Assembly: GCA_023134135.1 (NCBI GenBank)
Contig: JAGLVB010000006.1
Coordinates: forward strand, 1-49,228
Source of the DNA: Candidatus Aenigmatarchaeota archaeon
GTDB taxonomy: Archaea; Aenigmatarchaeota; Aenigmatarchaeia; QMZS01
Length of the DNA stretch: 49,228 nt
Direction of reading: 5' to 3'
The translations under genes were made by a program, and so were the position numbers. The notes below the pieces were generated by a model that saw only the letters and a list, made by a program, of their open reading frames with translations, did not search any database and was not told where the DNA came from. This document shows, piece after piece, positions 1 through 7,890 of the stretch. The first letter of the stretch is position 1; the number at the start of each line of letters is the position of its first letter.

Positions 1-1
1 G

Positions 2-18
2 CTAACTGTCAAAGTTAG
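2..18. other. Small perfect hairpin at window start
   Basis: CTAACT and AGTTAG form a perfect 6-bp stem around a 5-nt loop. It lies in the AT-rich, gene-free first 99 bases. It may be a 3' processing or termination structure for a gene outside the window, but no T-run follows it directly, so the role is open. Confidence 0.25.
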
Positions 19-99
19 GATATAACAAAGATATTGGATAATCATAATCTAAAAATTATTTTAAAATTCAAAAATAATTAAAGCCGGTAAAACCAAAAA

Positions 100-345
100 T
101 TAAATGCTTTTTAGCAGACTATTACAGTCTTTAGTTATTGAATCGCACGCTTTTTCTATTGATTTCTTTGCATTTTTTCCTTCAATGAGTAGCTGAATAT
201 TATCTAAAAATGGATGTTTTGAGCCATAAGCTGCCCTTTTTACATCTTTTTCCTCCCAAAGTCTATCAACCAGCAAATTAAGCAGGGTTGATGTTTCTTC
301 TGTTTCCAGAACTGTCATATCTTCTTTATTCTCTACAATTTTCAT
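100..345 (-). CDS. Hypothetical protein, 81 aa
   Basis: I do not recognise a family. The reading frame is open further upstream, but I place the start at the Met of MKIVENKEDMTVLETEE. A longer version would run through the whole start region of the divergent gene at 371, and the AT-rich stretch 346-370 is the natural shared promoter. The protein is acidic to neutral and probably helical, has no membrane segment, and ends with a short Cys-containing helix (EKACDSITKDCNSLLKSI). It forms a divergent pair with the 80-aa gene next door. It is a soluble unknown; an antitoxin-like or regulatory role is only a guess from its size. Confidence 0.5.
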   Translation of the reverse strand: MKIVENKEDMTVLETEETSTLLNLLVDRLWEEKDVKRAAYGSKHPFLDNIQLLIEGKNAKKSIEKACDSITKDCNSLLKSI

Positions 346-370
346 ATAATAATTTAAAATTAAATAATTA

Positions 371-613
371 ATGGCAACAATATCAGAATTGATAAAGAAA
401 GCGGGTAATTTTACAAAGCTTTCGAGTAAAGACAAAAAAGAAGAGATAATGGGAGACCTTTCCATGGAAAAAATCAAGGAAATGGCCAAAACTCTGGAAA
501 TTCCAGGAAATACTGAAGAAGCAAGAATAAGGCAGATAATTGGTTCCTGCGTCTCTTATAAAATCACAATAGACGGGAAAGATCCAAGAGAATTAACAAA
601 ATATCCGGATTAA
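371..613 (+). CDS. Hypothetical protein, 80 aa
   Basis: Short open frame starting MATISELIKKAGNF directly after an AT-rich promoter-like stretch, divergent from the gene at 100-345. The sequence is Lys- and Glu-rich and predicted soluble. It looks like an N-terminal helical part followed by a compact C-terminal part ending ITIDGKDPRELTKYPD. There is no signal peptide or metal motif and I recognise no family. The gap of about 108 bases to the convergent aCPSF2 gene holds only T-rich sequence. Confidence 0.5.
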   Translation: MATISELIKKAGNFTKLSSKDKKEEIMGDLSMEKIKEMAKTLEIPGNTEEARIRQIIGSCVSYKITIDGKDPRELTKYPD

Positions 614-721
614 AATAATTTATTTGTTTGAGTATTCTAATTTATTTTTCGTTATTATTGCAACTACGCCGTGATTTTCCATAATTCTAAAGTTTCTAAA
701 TCTATTTTCAATAATAAGATA

Positions 722-1966
722 TTATATTTCAATATTCTCCCCGATTTTAGGAGCAATGGCTTCAATTCCCAGTTTGGATTTTATGTCATTTGCGAATTTT
801 TTTGTGTTATCTCCGTGAACGCATACAACTTTTTTAGGGGATGCTTTTTTAATAAGATTCAATAATTCAGATCCTCCGGCATGACCGCTAAAATTGTATC
901 TTTGGATTTCCACATTAACTTTAAATCTTGTTTCTTCATTTTCAAAGTATCCGGTCTCGAGCAGTTTTTTACCCGGGGTTCCTTCTGCCTGATATCCGGT
1001 TATCAAAAGACAAGCATCTTTGAAATCTCTTGCTTTGCTAAGGTAATATAATATCGGACCTCCATTAAGCATTCCTGATGTTGTGATTACTATACCCCCT
1101 TCTCTTAGTATATTGTTTCTCTGTTTTTTTGTTCTTACAAAGTTTACTTCCCGAAGGGCTTTTCTTAATTTATTTGCGTCGTTGATATAATTTTTGTGGA
1201 ACAATATGATGTCTGCAGCTTTTTGCCCCATTCCATCCAGATAAATTTTTCTTCCAATATTGTTTTCCTGCAATATTAACAATAATTCCTGAGCTCTTCC
1301 AACAGCAAATGCTGGAAGCATAACCAGACCCCTGTCGTGGTCCTTAATTTTTTCTATAAATCTTTTTTCTTCGGTTTTCCGGTTTGCGTGTTCCCTTCCT
1401 GCATAAGTTGATTCTGTGATAAGACAGTCAAGTTTGGGATATTTTTGTGTTCCATAGCTAACCAGATGAGTGTCAACTGTGTTAATATCACCAGTATATA
1501 ATATGTTTTTTGAGCCTGATACAAATATTGATGCGGATCCCGGGATATGTCCTGCATCAAAAAATTCTGCCTGCAGATTTCCAACCTTAAATCTTTTGTT
1601 ATATCCCTGAGGAATTGCATTTTTGTTCATTTTCATAATATCAGCTTTTGTGTATTCTGCGTAATTTCTTGTTATTTTTCCGACTTTTATATAATCTTCA
1701 AGAAGCAGGTTCATTAAATCCAGAGTTGCGGGTGTTGTAAATAATTTTGGGGTCTGGAATTTATAGAGCAGAGGAACCATTCCTGAGTGGTCTAGATGAG
1801 CGTGCGATATAAGTACTCCATCTACTCGCACATTAGGTATTAAAGGCAATAATATTTCTGGTTGCAGTTCAACCCCATATTCAAGCAAAACATTTGTATT
1901 TTTATCTTTAACTAAAAAAGCTTCTCTTCCCACTTCATCGCAGCCTCCTAAAAATTTTATTATCAC
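722..1966 (-). CDS. aCPSF2-type metallo-beta-lactamase/beta-CASP ribonuclease
   Basis: Archaeal RNase of the beta-CASP family. Proteins of this group cleave or trim RNA in the cytoplasm, linked to 3'-end formation and decay. The N-terminal metallo-beta-lactamase motif HxHxDH is at residues 55-60 (SHAHLDHSG), the next His is H140 in GHIPGSAS, and the Asp is D160 in TGDIN. The beta-CASP part carries the acidic motif A in ITESTY and the later His residues H362 (SGHAGGSE) and H384 (VCVHGD). At 414 aa it has no room for the N-terminal KH domains of aCPSF1, so aCPSF2 is the best call. Its start overlaps the stop of the upstream membrane-protein gene by 4 bp (ATGA), so the two are co-transcribed. 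All catalytic residues I looked for are present. Confidence 0.92.
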   Translation of the reverse strand: MIIKFLGGCDEVGREAFLVKDKNTNVLLEYGVELQPEILLPLIPNVRVDGVLISHAHLDHSGMVPLLYKFQTPKLFTTPATLDLMNLLLEDYIKVGKITRNYAEYTKADIMKMNKNAIPQGYNKRFKVGNLQAEFFDAGHIPGSASIFVSGSKNILYTGDINTVDTHLVSYGTQKYPKLDCLITESTYAGREHANRKTEEKRFIEKIKDHDRGLVMLPAFAVGRAQELLLILQENNIGRKIYLDGMGQKAADIILFHKNYINDANKLRKALREVNFVRTKKQRNNILREGGIVITTSGMLNGGPILYYLSKARDFKDACLLITGYQAEGTPGKKLLETGYFENEETRFKVNVEIQRYNFSGHAGGSELLNLIKKASPKKVVCVHGDNTKKFANDIKSKLGIEAIAPKIGENIEI

Positions 1967-3024
1967 TTTCTTTTACCTTTTAATTTTTTTATAATTGGTT
2001 TTTTCTTAACTGGTTTCTTTATAGTTTTGGTTGTTTTTGATTTTGCAGTTATTTTTCTCTTAACTGGTTTTTTCATTGCAATTTTTTTCACAACACTTTT
2101 TGGTTTTGCCGCAACTTTTCTTTTAACGGTTTTTTTTATAATCTTTTTGAGAGATGCTTTTGGTTTGATAAGAGGGCTTACAATCCTTTTTTCAAGTATA
2201 TTTGCTGGTTTTGCATTCAATTCTACTTTTCCATATCTTCCTGTTTTTTCAAGATAATATGAACCTATTATAAGCATCCATAAGGGGGTGAGTAAGTATA
2301 CTAAAAGTGTTCCTATAAGAGGAATAAGAGAGATTAATGAGAAAGAATATACTATTAAAATCAATAACAATAATCCCCCATAATTTTCTTTTCCAAGCGA
2401 GAACCCCTGTTCAATTGATTTAGAAATTCTTTTTCCTAAAACAACACCCGGCAAAATAAGTATGAAGAAAGGGGTTATTAACAATATCGGTATGAGATAT
2501 ATAAGCATTAAGAGTATTGAATATTCTGGTGCTGCCAGACCAGGAACTGCGATTATAATAATTGTTGCTATGATGATAATTGGGATAATGACTGCGATAA
2601 GAATTAACCAAATAAGGAGATTTGCCATAAAATAAGAAATTCCTCTTTCTCTGATTGTATTAAAGAATACACCCATATCCGCTTTTTTGGCAATGCTTTT
2701 CAAACAAACACCCCATAAACCCGCCTGCAGGAAAATGGTTATAATTAAACCTAACAGAGAGAATATAATAAGTAGTCCTAAACCAGATAAACCCATGGAT
2801 TCAAAAATTTCTGAAACAAGTTCTGTATCTTCAGTATTTCCGCTAAATAACAGATAATAATTTCCTTTCAGGCTCTGCTCAACATCTCCGGTTCCTGCAA
2901 GAAATCCGAGCAATACAAATGAAAATAATGTTGTAAAAATTATCAGAGTTGCAAGGATTAAAGTGTTAAAATTCCTTGTATAACTCTCAAATCCTTTCTT
3001 AAAATGCTTTAAAATTGCGCACAT
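1963..3024 (-). CDS. Polytopic membrane protein with Lys-rich cytoplasmic tail
   Basis: 353 aa. Residues about 20-265 contain roughly six hydrophobic segments typical of archaeal DUF-type membrane proteins related to the glycerophosphodiesterase membrane domain; I cannot name the family firmly. The last 80-90 residues are a low-complexity basic tail of repeated KKP, KKI and KRK units ending KLKGKRK. Such a tail would be cytoplasmic and could bind nucleic acid or anionic lipid. The stop codon overlaps the aCPSF2 start, so the pair is translated together. Function unknown; the link to RNA processing is inferred only from the operon and the basic tail. Confidence 0.75.
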   Translation of the reverse strand: MCAILKHFKKGFESYTRNFNTLILATLIIFTTLFSFVLLGFLAGTGDVEQSLKGNYYLLFSGNTEDTELVSEIFESMGLSGLGLLIIFSLLGLIITIFLQAGLWGVCLKSIAKKADMGVFFNTIRERGISYFMANLLIWLILIAVIIPIIIIATIIIIAVPGLAAPEYSILLMLIYLIPILLITPFFILILPGVVLGKRISKSIEQGFSLGKENYGGLLLLILIVYSFSLISLIPLIGTLLVYLLTPLWMLIIGSYYLEKTGRYGKVELNAKPANILEKRIVSPLIKPKASLKKIIKKTVKRKVAAKPKSVVKKIAMKKPVKRKITAKSKTTKTIKKPVKKKPIIKKLKGKRK

Positions 3025-3090
3025 AATTATATTTTATTATATATATAATCTGGTGTAATTTGTTATTATTTTAAGTTTTTAATTAGATTT
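3025..3090. promoter_or_regulatory. Divergent promoter region, membrane protein / uS7
   Basis: A 66-bp AT-rich gap between two divergent genes, containing an alternating TA run (TTATATATATAAT) around 3034-3048. A second T-rich box lies about 25 nt before the uS7 ATG. This fits back-to-back archaeal TATA promoters. Confidence 0.5.
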
Positions 3091-3663
3091 ATGGACCCAA
3101 AACTATTTGGAAAGTGGGATTATAATGTTGAGGTAGAAGACCTCGGTTTGAGGACTTATATTAATATTGAACCTAAAATTCTGCCTAAATCTGATGGCAA
3201 AACCACGGATAAACAGATTGTAGAGAGGTTAATAACCCATTTGATGGTTCCGGGACACAAGGGGAAAAAACACAGGTACACTTCAGGGTTGTGTTCAGGC
3301 AAATACCAGACAATTTACAAGCTTGTTGAGGATGCCTTTGATATTATTTCTGAAAAAACCAAGAAAAATCCCATAGCGGTGCTTATAAAAGCGCTTGAGA
3401 ACGCTTCCCCTTATGAATTAACAGTTTCCCAGCAGATAGGAGGTATTGTGGCAAGGAAACCGGCTTTATGTTCACCAAAAAAGAGACTGGATCTTGCTTT
3501 GAGGAAACTTGTGCAGGGGAGCTATGCGAAAACTTTTAATAAGAAGAAGAAAATGTCTGTAATACTTGCGGAAGAGCTTATTGCCGCTTCCCAGAATAAA
3601 GATGAAAGTTATGCTATAGCGGAAAGAAAAAGGAATGAGAAAGAAGCTGAGGGTGCAAGGTAA
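3091..3663 (+). CDS. rps7: 30S ribosomal protein uS7
   Basis: Small-subunit head protein that binds the 3' major domain of 16S rRNA at the mRNA exit side. The 190-aa protein matches the archaeal/eukaryotic S7 form, with a conserved core from about residue 40 (KQIVERLITHLMVPGHKGKK) through ENASPYELTVSQQIGGIVAR to the basic RKLVQGSYAKTF region. Its length is normal for archaea. The C-terminal end is unusually charged (AERKRNEKEAEGAR). It stands without the usual S12/EF partners and is followed by L7Ae 48 bp later, probably in the same transcription neighbourhood. Confident family call. Confidence 0.96.
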   Translation: MDPKLFGKWDYNVEVEDLGLRTYINIEPKILPKSDGKTTDKQIVERLITHLMVPGHKGKKHRYTSGLCSGKYQTIYKLVEDAFDIISEKTKKNPIAVLIKALENASPYELTVSQQIGGIVARKPALCSPKKRLDLALRKLVQGSYAKTFNKKKKMSVILAEELIAASQNKDESYAIAERKRNEKEAEGAR

Positions 3664-3711
3664 TTTTCAATATTTAATCTGGTTACTTATAAATTTTTTT
3701 TAATGTAGATT

Positions 3712-4029
3712 ATGGCAGAAGATGTTAAAGCACTCTATGGATTTATAGAGAAAGTTGCGGAAAAAGGCAAAATAGCCAAGGGTGTAAATGAGGTCACAAA
3801 ACAGGTTGAAAGAGGAAGCGCAAAACTTGTGGTGACAGCTCAGGATGTTGACCCAAAGGAAATTTTAATGCACATTCCTGTTTTATGCAAAGAAAAGAAT
3901 ATAATTTGCGTTGAGGTTCCATCAAAAACAGAACTTGGAAAATCAGCAAAATTGATTGTAAGTTGTTCTACTTTAGCAGTTCTTGACTTTGGCGGACTTG
4001 ACAAGGAAGCGGAGAAATTTTTAAAATAA
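3712..4029 (+). CDS. rpl7ae: Ribosomal protein L7Ae (k-turn binding protein)
   Basis: Binds kink-turns in 23S rRNA, box C/D and H/ACA guide RNAs and archaeal RNase P RNA. The 105-aa protein has the family signature KGVNEVTKQVERGSAKLVV, then DVDPKEILMHIPVLCKEKNI and the EVPSKTELGKSA loop that contacts RNA. A TATA-like box (CTTATAAATT) about 20 nt upstream of the ATG suggests its own leaderless promoter despite the nearby uS7 gene. About 120 bp of gene-free sequence follow. Confidence 0.96.
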   Translation: MAEDVKALYGFIEKVAEKGKIAKGVNEVTKQVERGSAKLVVTAQDVDPKEILMHIPVLCKEKNIICVEVPSKTELGKSAKLIVSCSTLAVLDFGGLDKEAEKFLK

Positions 4030-4120
4030 TTAATATTCTGTTTGATTTTGTTGTGGTATTTATTTAATATTTGGTGTTGTTTTTATATAAGGTATCTTAC
4101 TCGGCGATTTTGCTTTTTGA

Positions 4121-4132
4121 AATTTATATAAA
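4121..4132 (+). promoter_or_regulatory. TATA-like box of the lipoprotein gene
   Basis: AATTTATATAAA lies about 20-30 nt upstream of the ATG at 4151, the usual spacing for an archaeal leaderless or short-leader promoter. Confidence 0.55.
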
Positions 4133-4150
4133 TACAAAGTGTAATTAATT

Positions 4151-4486
4151 ATGATGGACAAAAAAATAAAAATTGGATTAACGATTCTACTAATAACTGG
4201 AATTATTCTGAGTAGTGGTTGTGTCCAAGAACCAACAACAGAACCAAACATAGAACAACAAACAAAGAATATCTCGAAAGATGAATTAAAGGGAATAACA
4301 TTCTTGTGTGGAGACTTTGAAATCACAAAAATACCTATAGAAAGCCATAATCCAACTATACAATCAAAAAAAATAATAATAAAACTTGTAAATTATTCTA
4401 CTACAGAAAATGGCACAATAGATATGGGTAGTATATGGACAGGAGGGCGGTTTAACAGACCTATATTAGCAGGGGTTTGTTTGTAG
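4151..4486 (+). CDS. Putative lipoprotein, N-terminal part (frameshifted)
   Basis: Residues 1-27 form a signal peptide with a lipobox-like end (ILSSGCVQ), so the mature protein should be lipid-anchored at Cys24 and face outward. The remaining 85 residues are a Thr/Asn-rich linker and the start of a beta-rich domain (DELKGITFLCGDFEITKIP). The frame ends at TAG 4484-4486. The -1 frame continues with a plausible protein from the same point (ISRGLFVETQALPIG), so this and the next entry look like one gene of about 338 codons broken by a one-base indel between 4456 and 4484. It may be an assembly or sequencing error, a real pseudogene, or programmed frameshifting; the first two are likelier. Confidence 0.6.
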   Translation: MMDKKIKIGLTILLITGIILSSGCVQEPTTEPNIEQQTKNISKDELKGITFLCGDFEITKIPIESHNPTIQSKKIIIKLVNYSTTENGTIDMGSIWTGGRFNRPILAGVCL

Positions 4487-5166
4487 AAACACAGGCATTG
4501 CCAATTGGAACAAAGACAAAAATAGAAGTTGATGAATCATCTTCAACAAATACCATTATCGACTTCAAATATCCAAGGATGTGTGAGCTTATTGGGTGTG
4601 CTGATGCAGAAATAGAAGAATGTAATGATGACTTTCTCAACAAAATAAACTCATCTCCTGATTTTTACCCACAAGAAATATATAAAACAACACCTATGAT
4701 TGTATCCTCTGGTGGTGCAAAAGAAGAGAATATTGCACTGTACTTAATCCAATTTAAAAGTGATAAAGCAAAACTTTGGACAAAAGTTGTTTTAGATATT
4801 CAATATCAATATCCCGATAATGCAATTCTATTTATCAATCTATCCACAGATAAACAAGAGTACTTAAGAAATGATAAAATAGATGTAAATATAACCTTAG
4901 CAAACAAAGGATACACTAAAGCAGTGGATATATCCGCTATATTTCGAGATTTAATAACAGGTGAAGAAATTACCGACATAACTATTGGTAGTATGGGTGT
5001 GGGTAATGAAGACCTAATCGGTTTATCTTCTGGAATATATACAATAGATCTTCAGAATATTCCTGAAAGATTAAAAGGAAAGATGATTCAACTAGAAATA
5101 TTAATTTATAATTGTCCTAGCGGTAATGTGATTACATCCAGAACAACAATATTTGAAATACAATAA
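4477..5166 (+). CDS. Putative lipoprotein, C-terminal part (frameshifted)
   Basis: This continues the product of 4151-4486 in the -1 frame. Its nominal start is a TTG at 4477, but I see no separate promoter or ribosome binding site and it has no signal peptide, so it is probably not an independent gene. The N-terminal half contains Cys pairs (MCELIGCADAEIEEC). The last 120 residues look like a CARDB/Ig-like beta-sandwich, with INLSTDKQEYLRNDKIDVNI followed by NKGYTKAVDISAIFRD. Domains of this kind sit on archaeal surface proteins and bind partners or spacers. Exact function unknown. Confidence 0.6.
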   Translation: MFVETQALPIGTKTKIEVDESSSTNTIIDFKYPRMCELIGCADAEIEECNDDFLNKINSSPDFYPQEIYKTTPMIVSSGGAKEENIALYLIQFKSDKAKLWTKVVLDIQYQYPDNAILFINLSTDKQEYLRNDKIDVNITLANKGYTKAVDISAIFRDLITGEEITDITIGSMGVGNEDLIGLSSGIYTIDLQNIPERLKGKMIQLEILIYNCPSGNVITSRTTIFEIQ

Positions 5167-5205
5167 AATTCCCCACACAGAATAACAGGGAATTTAGAGA
5201 ATAAG
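5166..5205 (+). repeat. Hairpin, probable decayed IS200-type end
   Basis: AAATTCCC and GGGAATTT form a perfect 8-bp stem with a 14-nt loop right after the lipoprotein stop codon, so it could act as a 3'-end structure. The core (CACAGAATAACAGGG) and the right flank (TTTAGAGAATAA) resemble the hairpin ends of the IS200-type element at 25 kb (CACAGAGTGACGGGG, TTTGAGAATAA). I read it as a diverged solo copy. Confidence 0.4.
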
Positions 5206-5216
5206 AACTATCTTTA

Positions 5217-5564
5217 TCATAATTTAGATATTTGTTCATCTTGCGGATTAAAAGGCGGCGTGTTGATTAGAATTGCTTTAAAAGTTCCTTCAAAACAATA
5301 TTTAGTATTCTTTGGAATAAATATTATATCTCCAGACTCAGCAGCAAATTCTTTATTGTCTTTCTTAACAATTAATTTACCTTCAAAAACATAATAAATT
5401 CTATCACTTCGGGTATTCTTTGTTGTTTCAGAATGATTTGTTGCTTCGCTAACTGCGAGACTCAAATTTTCACTTATTTCTTTTGTGAGGAAATTAGTTA
5501 CTTGATAATTCTCATTAATTTTTCTTACAATTCCCTGATCTTTTTTTATAATTTGGATAACCAT
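5217..5564 (-). CDS. Cupin-domain protein
   Basis: A 115-aa single-domain cupin (small beta-barrel). The first cupin motif is seen in NHSETTKNTRSDRIYYVFEGKL and the second in GDIIFIPKNTKYCFEG, around residues 42-90. It keeps His43, Glu/Thr residues and the Gly-Asp turn, but the second motif lacks the usual metal-binding His, so metal binding may be weak. Related small cupins serve as sugar or nucleotide isomerase-like enzymes or ligand sensors, and the substrate cannot be told from sequence. It is convergent with the lipoprotein gene and divergent from the prenyltransferase gene at 5624. Confidence 0.8.
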   Translation of the reverse strand: MVIQIIKKDQGIVRKINENYQVTNFLTKEISENLSLAVSEATNHSETTKNTRSDRIYYVFEGKLIVKKDNKEFAAESGDIIFIPKNTKYCFEGTFKAILINTPPFNPQDEQISKL

Positions 5565-5623
5565 AAATTAATAATAATGGATGTTTATATCACTAACGGC
5601 TTAAAAACAGATTTATATTTATT

Positions 5624-6436
5624 ATGAATCCCTACTTTGAACTTATCAGACCAAACATTTGTTTATTATCTGTGTTTGGTTTAATAGCTGGTTTACTTCT
5701 TGTAGGCATACCTTTTGAGTTGTGGCTTTTTCCAATTGTTGCGGTTTTTTTAATTTCCGCTTCAGGAAATGTAATAAATGATTATTTTGATATTGATATA
5801 GACAAGATAAACAAACCAAAAAGACCTTTGCCTTCGGGAAGAATCTCAAAAAAACAAGTCATTGTTTTTTATATTTGTTTATCTTTGATTGGATTAATTT
5901 TATCTTATTTTATCTCAGTTAATTTTTTCATACTTTCAGTTTACAATACAATTTTGGTGTTTGTATACTCATTAAGATTTAAGAAAAATCCAATTGGAAA
6001 TATTGTGGATAGCTGGCTGGCATGTTCGGTTTTTATTGCCCCGGTTTTAATTTTCGGTGGATTTGAAGAATTGATTGTTTCCACAGCCACAATTCTTGCG
6101 GTGATTGCTTTTTTCGGAAATTATGGAAGGGAAGTTTTGAAAGATGTTGAGGATATGAAAGGCGATAAATTAGCAGGGGCAAAAACACTCCCGATTATTT
6201 TCGGGAAAAACAAAGCAGTTTTTTTCGGGAAGTTGTTAATATCTTTCAGTTCCTTTTTCATGTTTGTCCCGTATTTCTCAGGAATATTTTCTGAATTTTA
6301 TTTACTTTTTGCATTGGTCTGCTTTTTTGTGTGCCTTTATATTTTGACAATTAAGGATGTGAGCAAAGCCCAGAAGACAACAAAGGCGTTGATGTTTTTG
6401 GTTATATTGGCTTTCTTGGTTGGTTTGATGTTTTAA
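5624..6436 (+). CDS. UbiA-family prenyltransferase, likely DGGGP synthase
   Basis: Integral-membrane prenyltransferase of 270 aa with about eight hydrophobic segments. The first Asp-rich motif NDYFDIDID is at residues 52-60, followed by KINKPKRPLPSGRIS. The second motif, GREVLKDVEDMKGDKLAGAKTLP, lies near residues 168-190. This pattern fits (S)-2,3-di-O-geranylgeranylglyceryl phosphate synthase, which adds the second geranylgeranyl chain in archaeal ether-lipid synthesis. The carS gene for the next step but one lies at 26.2 kb in this window. The gene is followed after 16 bp by radC. Other UbiA activities (quinone or heme prenylation) are possible but less likely in a reduced archaeon. Confidence 0.85.
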   Translation: MNPYFELIRPNICLLSVFGLIAGLLLVGIPFELWLFPIVAVFLISASGNVINDYFDIDIDKINKPKRPLPSGRISKKQVIVFYICLSLIGLILSYFISVNFFILSVYNTILVFVYSLRFKKNPIGNIVDSWLACSVFIAPVLIFGGFEELIVSTATILAVIAFFGNYGREVLKDVEDMKGDKLAGAKTLPIIFGKNKAVFFGKLLISFSSFFMFVPYFSGIFSEFYLLFALVCFFVCLYILTIKDVSKAQKTTKALMFLVILAFLVGLMF

Positions 6437-6452
6437 GTATTGGTTTAAATTT

Positions 6453-7370
6453 ATGGACGAAACAAAAGAGGATTTAATTGATTATTTAGTTAAGAGCAAA
6501 GCATATCCAGTTTGCAGCAAACTTGGAAAAATTTCTTTCACTGGACCAAAAGATAAATTTTTTGACAAAAGGAAAGATGAAATAATTAAAAAATTAAAAT
6601 TGAAGACTAAAGAAGATTGCGGAAAAATCAGGGAACTTGTAAAAGAAGAATCCGCAAAATTAAGAACAACAAAACCAATAAAAAAATGGGTTAAGGAAGA
6701 CAGACCAAGAGAGATGTTAATTAAAGTCGGTTCTGAGAATGTTCCGTTAACTAAATTATTGGCAATAATTCTGAGAACAGGAAATAGTTTTGATGGTTCA
6801 AGCGCAGAGGACTTGGCAAGAAAATTACTGGATAAATTCAGGGATTTGAGGGGAATGGATCAGGCTTCTGTTGATGATTTATGTTCAATCAAAGGAATCG
6901 GGATGGCGAAAGGAGTTCAGATAAAATCAGCTTTGGAAATTGGAAAAAGATTTTACAGGGAAACTGCCGAGAGCAAAAAAAGGCTGAGTAATGTGGAATC
7001 TGTGATTGGGTTTGTCAGGGATTTTTATGGTCCTTACCTGAGAGATTCAAAGAAGGAATTTTTCAATATTATTTTGTTGGATAGGAAAAATAAAGTGATA
7101 GACACAAAGGAATTAACAAAGGGAAGCGTGAATGCAAGTATTGTTGATCCCTTGGAAATTGTCAGAGAGGCGACAAGAGAAACAGCATCTTCAATAATTC
7201 TTGTTCACAACCATCCTTCCGGCGAAGTGGACCCTTCAAGAGATGATATTGAAACTACGGACAGGGTTGTTAAAGCCTGCGACCTTGTTAATGTCAGGGT
7301 TTTGGACCACATAATAATCGGGAAAAATCTCGAAGATTATTTCAGTTTTATGGACAAGGGTTTGATTTGA
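6453..7370 (+). CDS. radC: RadC-family JAB/JAMM-domain protein with N-terminal extension
   Basis: A 305-aa protein with a UPF0758/RadC core. A helix-hairpin-helix stretch (DDLCSIKGIGMAKGVQIKSA) comes before the JAMM metal motif at H252, H254 and D265 in VHNHPSGEVDPSRDD. All metal ligands are present. Bacterial RadC is usually about 220-230 aa. Here some 80 extra basic residues precede the core (from KPIKKWVKEDRPREMLIKVG), so the extension may be an added DNA-binding part. RadC is a bacterial family often carried on mobile DNA and uncommon in archaea, which points to transfer. Its true biochemical role is still unsettled. It lies just before a toxin-antitoxin pair and the restriction island. 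Confidence 0.88.
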   Translation: MDETKEDLIDYLVKSKAYPVCSKLGKISFTGPKDKFFDKRKDEIIKKLKLKTKEDCGKIRELVKEESAKLRTTKPIKKWVKEDRPREMLIKVGSENVPLTKLLAIILRTGNSFDGSSAEDLARKLLDKFRDLRGMDQASVDDLCSIKGIGMAKGVQIKSALEIGKRFYRETAESKKRLSNVESVIGFVRDFYGPYLRDSKKEFFNIILLDRKNKVIDTKELTKGSVNASIVDPLEIVREATRETASSIILVHNHPSGEVDPSRDDIETTDRVVKACDLVNVRVLDHIIIGKNLEDYFSFMDKGLI

Positions 7371-7395
7371 GTAAAATTAAATATAAAGGTATATT

Positions 7396-7890
7396 ATGGT
7401 GAATAGAACTAAATATAAAGAAATTATTTTGTACTTGGCGAATAAAGTTAATAATCGAACTTTGGGAAAAGTCAAGTTAATGAAATTGCTTTATTATCTG
7501 GATTTTGATTTTTTTGAAAAATATGGAAAGTCAGTCACAGGCGATCAATATTTAAGATGGCCTTTGGGTCCGGTTCCCAGGATAGCGGAAGAAGTTTTGG
7601 AAGAAATGAAAAAGGAAGTAATGGTGAAAATTGTTAAGGAAAAAATGCCTGTTGGTTACAATGATAAAAATTTAATAGTTCCTCTAAAAGAAAAAACCAT
7701 AAAAAATATTTCCAAAGAGGAGATTCAGATGTTGGACGAAATTGCGGATAAATGGGAGAAGCATACTGGAAGCGAGATGACTTCAGCCAGTCATGGCGAA
7801 GCTCCGTGGATTGCGACAAAACCAAATGAAGTAATAGATTATAATTTAGTGTACTATCGCAATAAGTACAATGAGATGGAAAAGATATGA
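7396..7890 (+). CDS. Panacea-domain (DUF4065) antitoxin-like protein
   Basis: A 164-aa protein with the Panacea/SocA-like signature: KLMKLLYYLDFDFFEKYGKS, then VTGDQYLRWPLGPVPRIAEEVL at residues 28-70. Panacea domains are known antitoxins paired with many unrelated toxins. The conserved C-terminal end reads HGEAPWIATKPNEVIDYNL. The ATG of the next gene overlaps its stop by 4 bp (ATGA), the tight coupling expected of a toxin-antitoxin operon. It probably neutralises the 114-aa RelE-like protein encoded downstream. A TATA-like box (AAATATAAAGG) precedes the start. Confidence 0.85.
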   Translation: MVNRTKYKEIILYLANKVNNRTLGKVKLMKLLYYLDFDFFEKYGKSVTGDQYLRWPLGPVPRIAEEVLEEMKKEVMVKIVKEKMPVGYNDKNLIVPLKEKTIKNISKEEIQMLDEIADKWEKHTGSEMTSASHGEAPWIATKPNEVIDYNLVYYRNKYNEMEKI

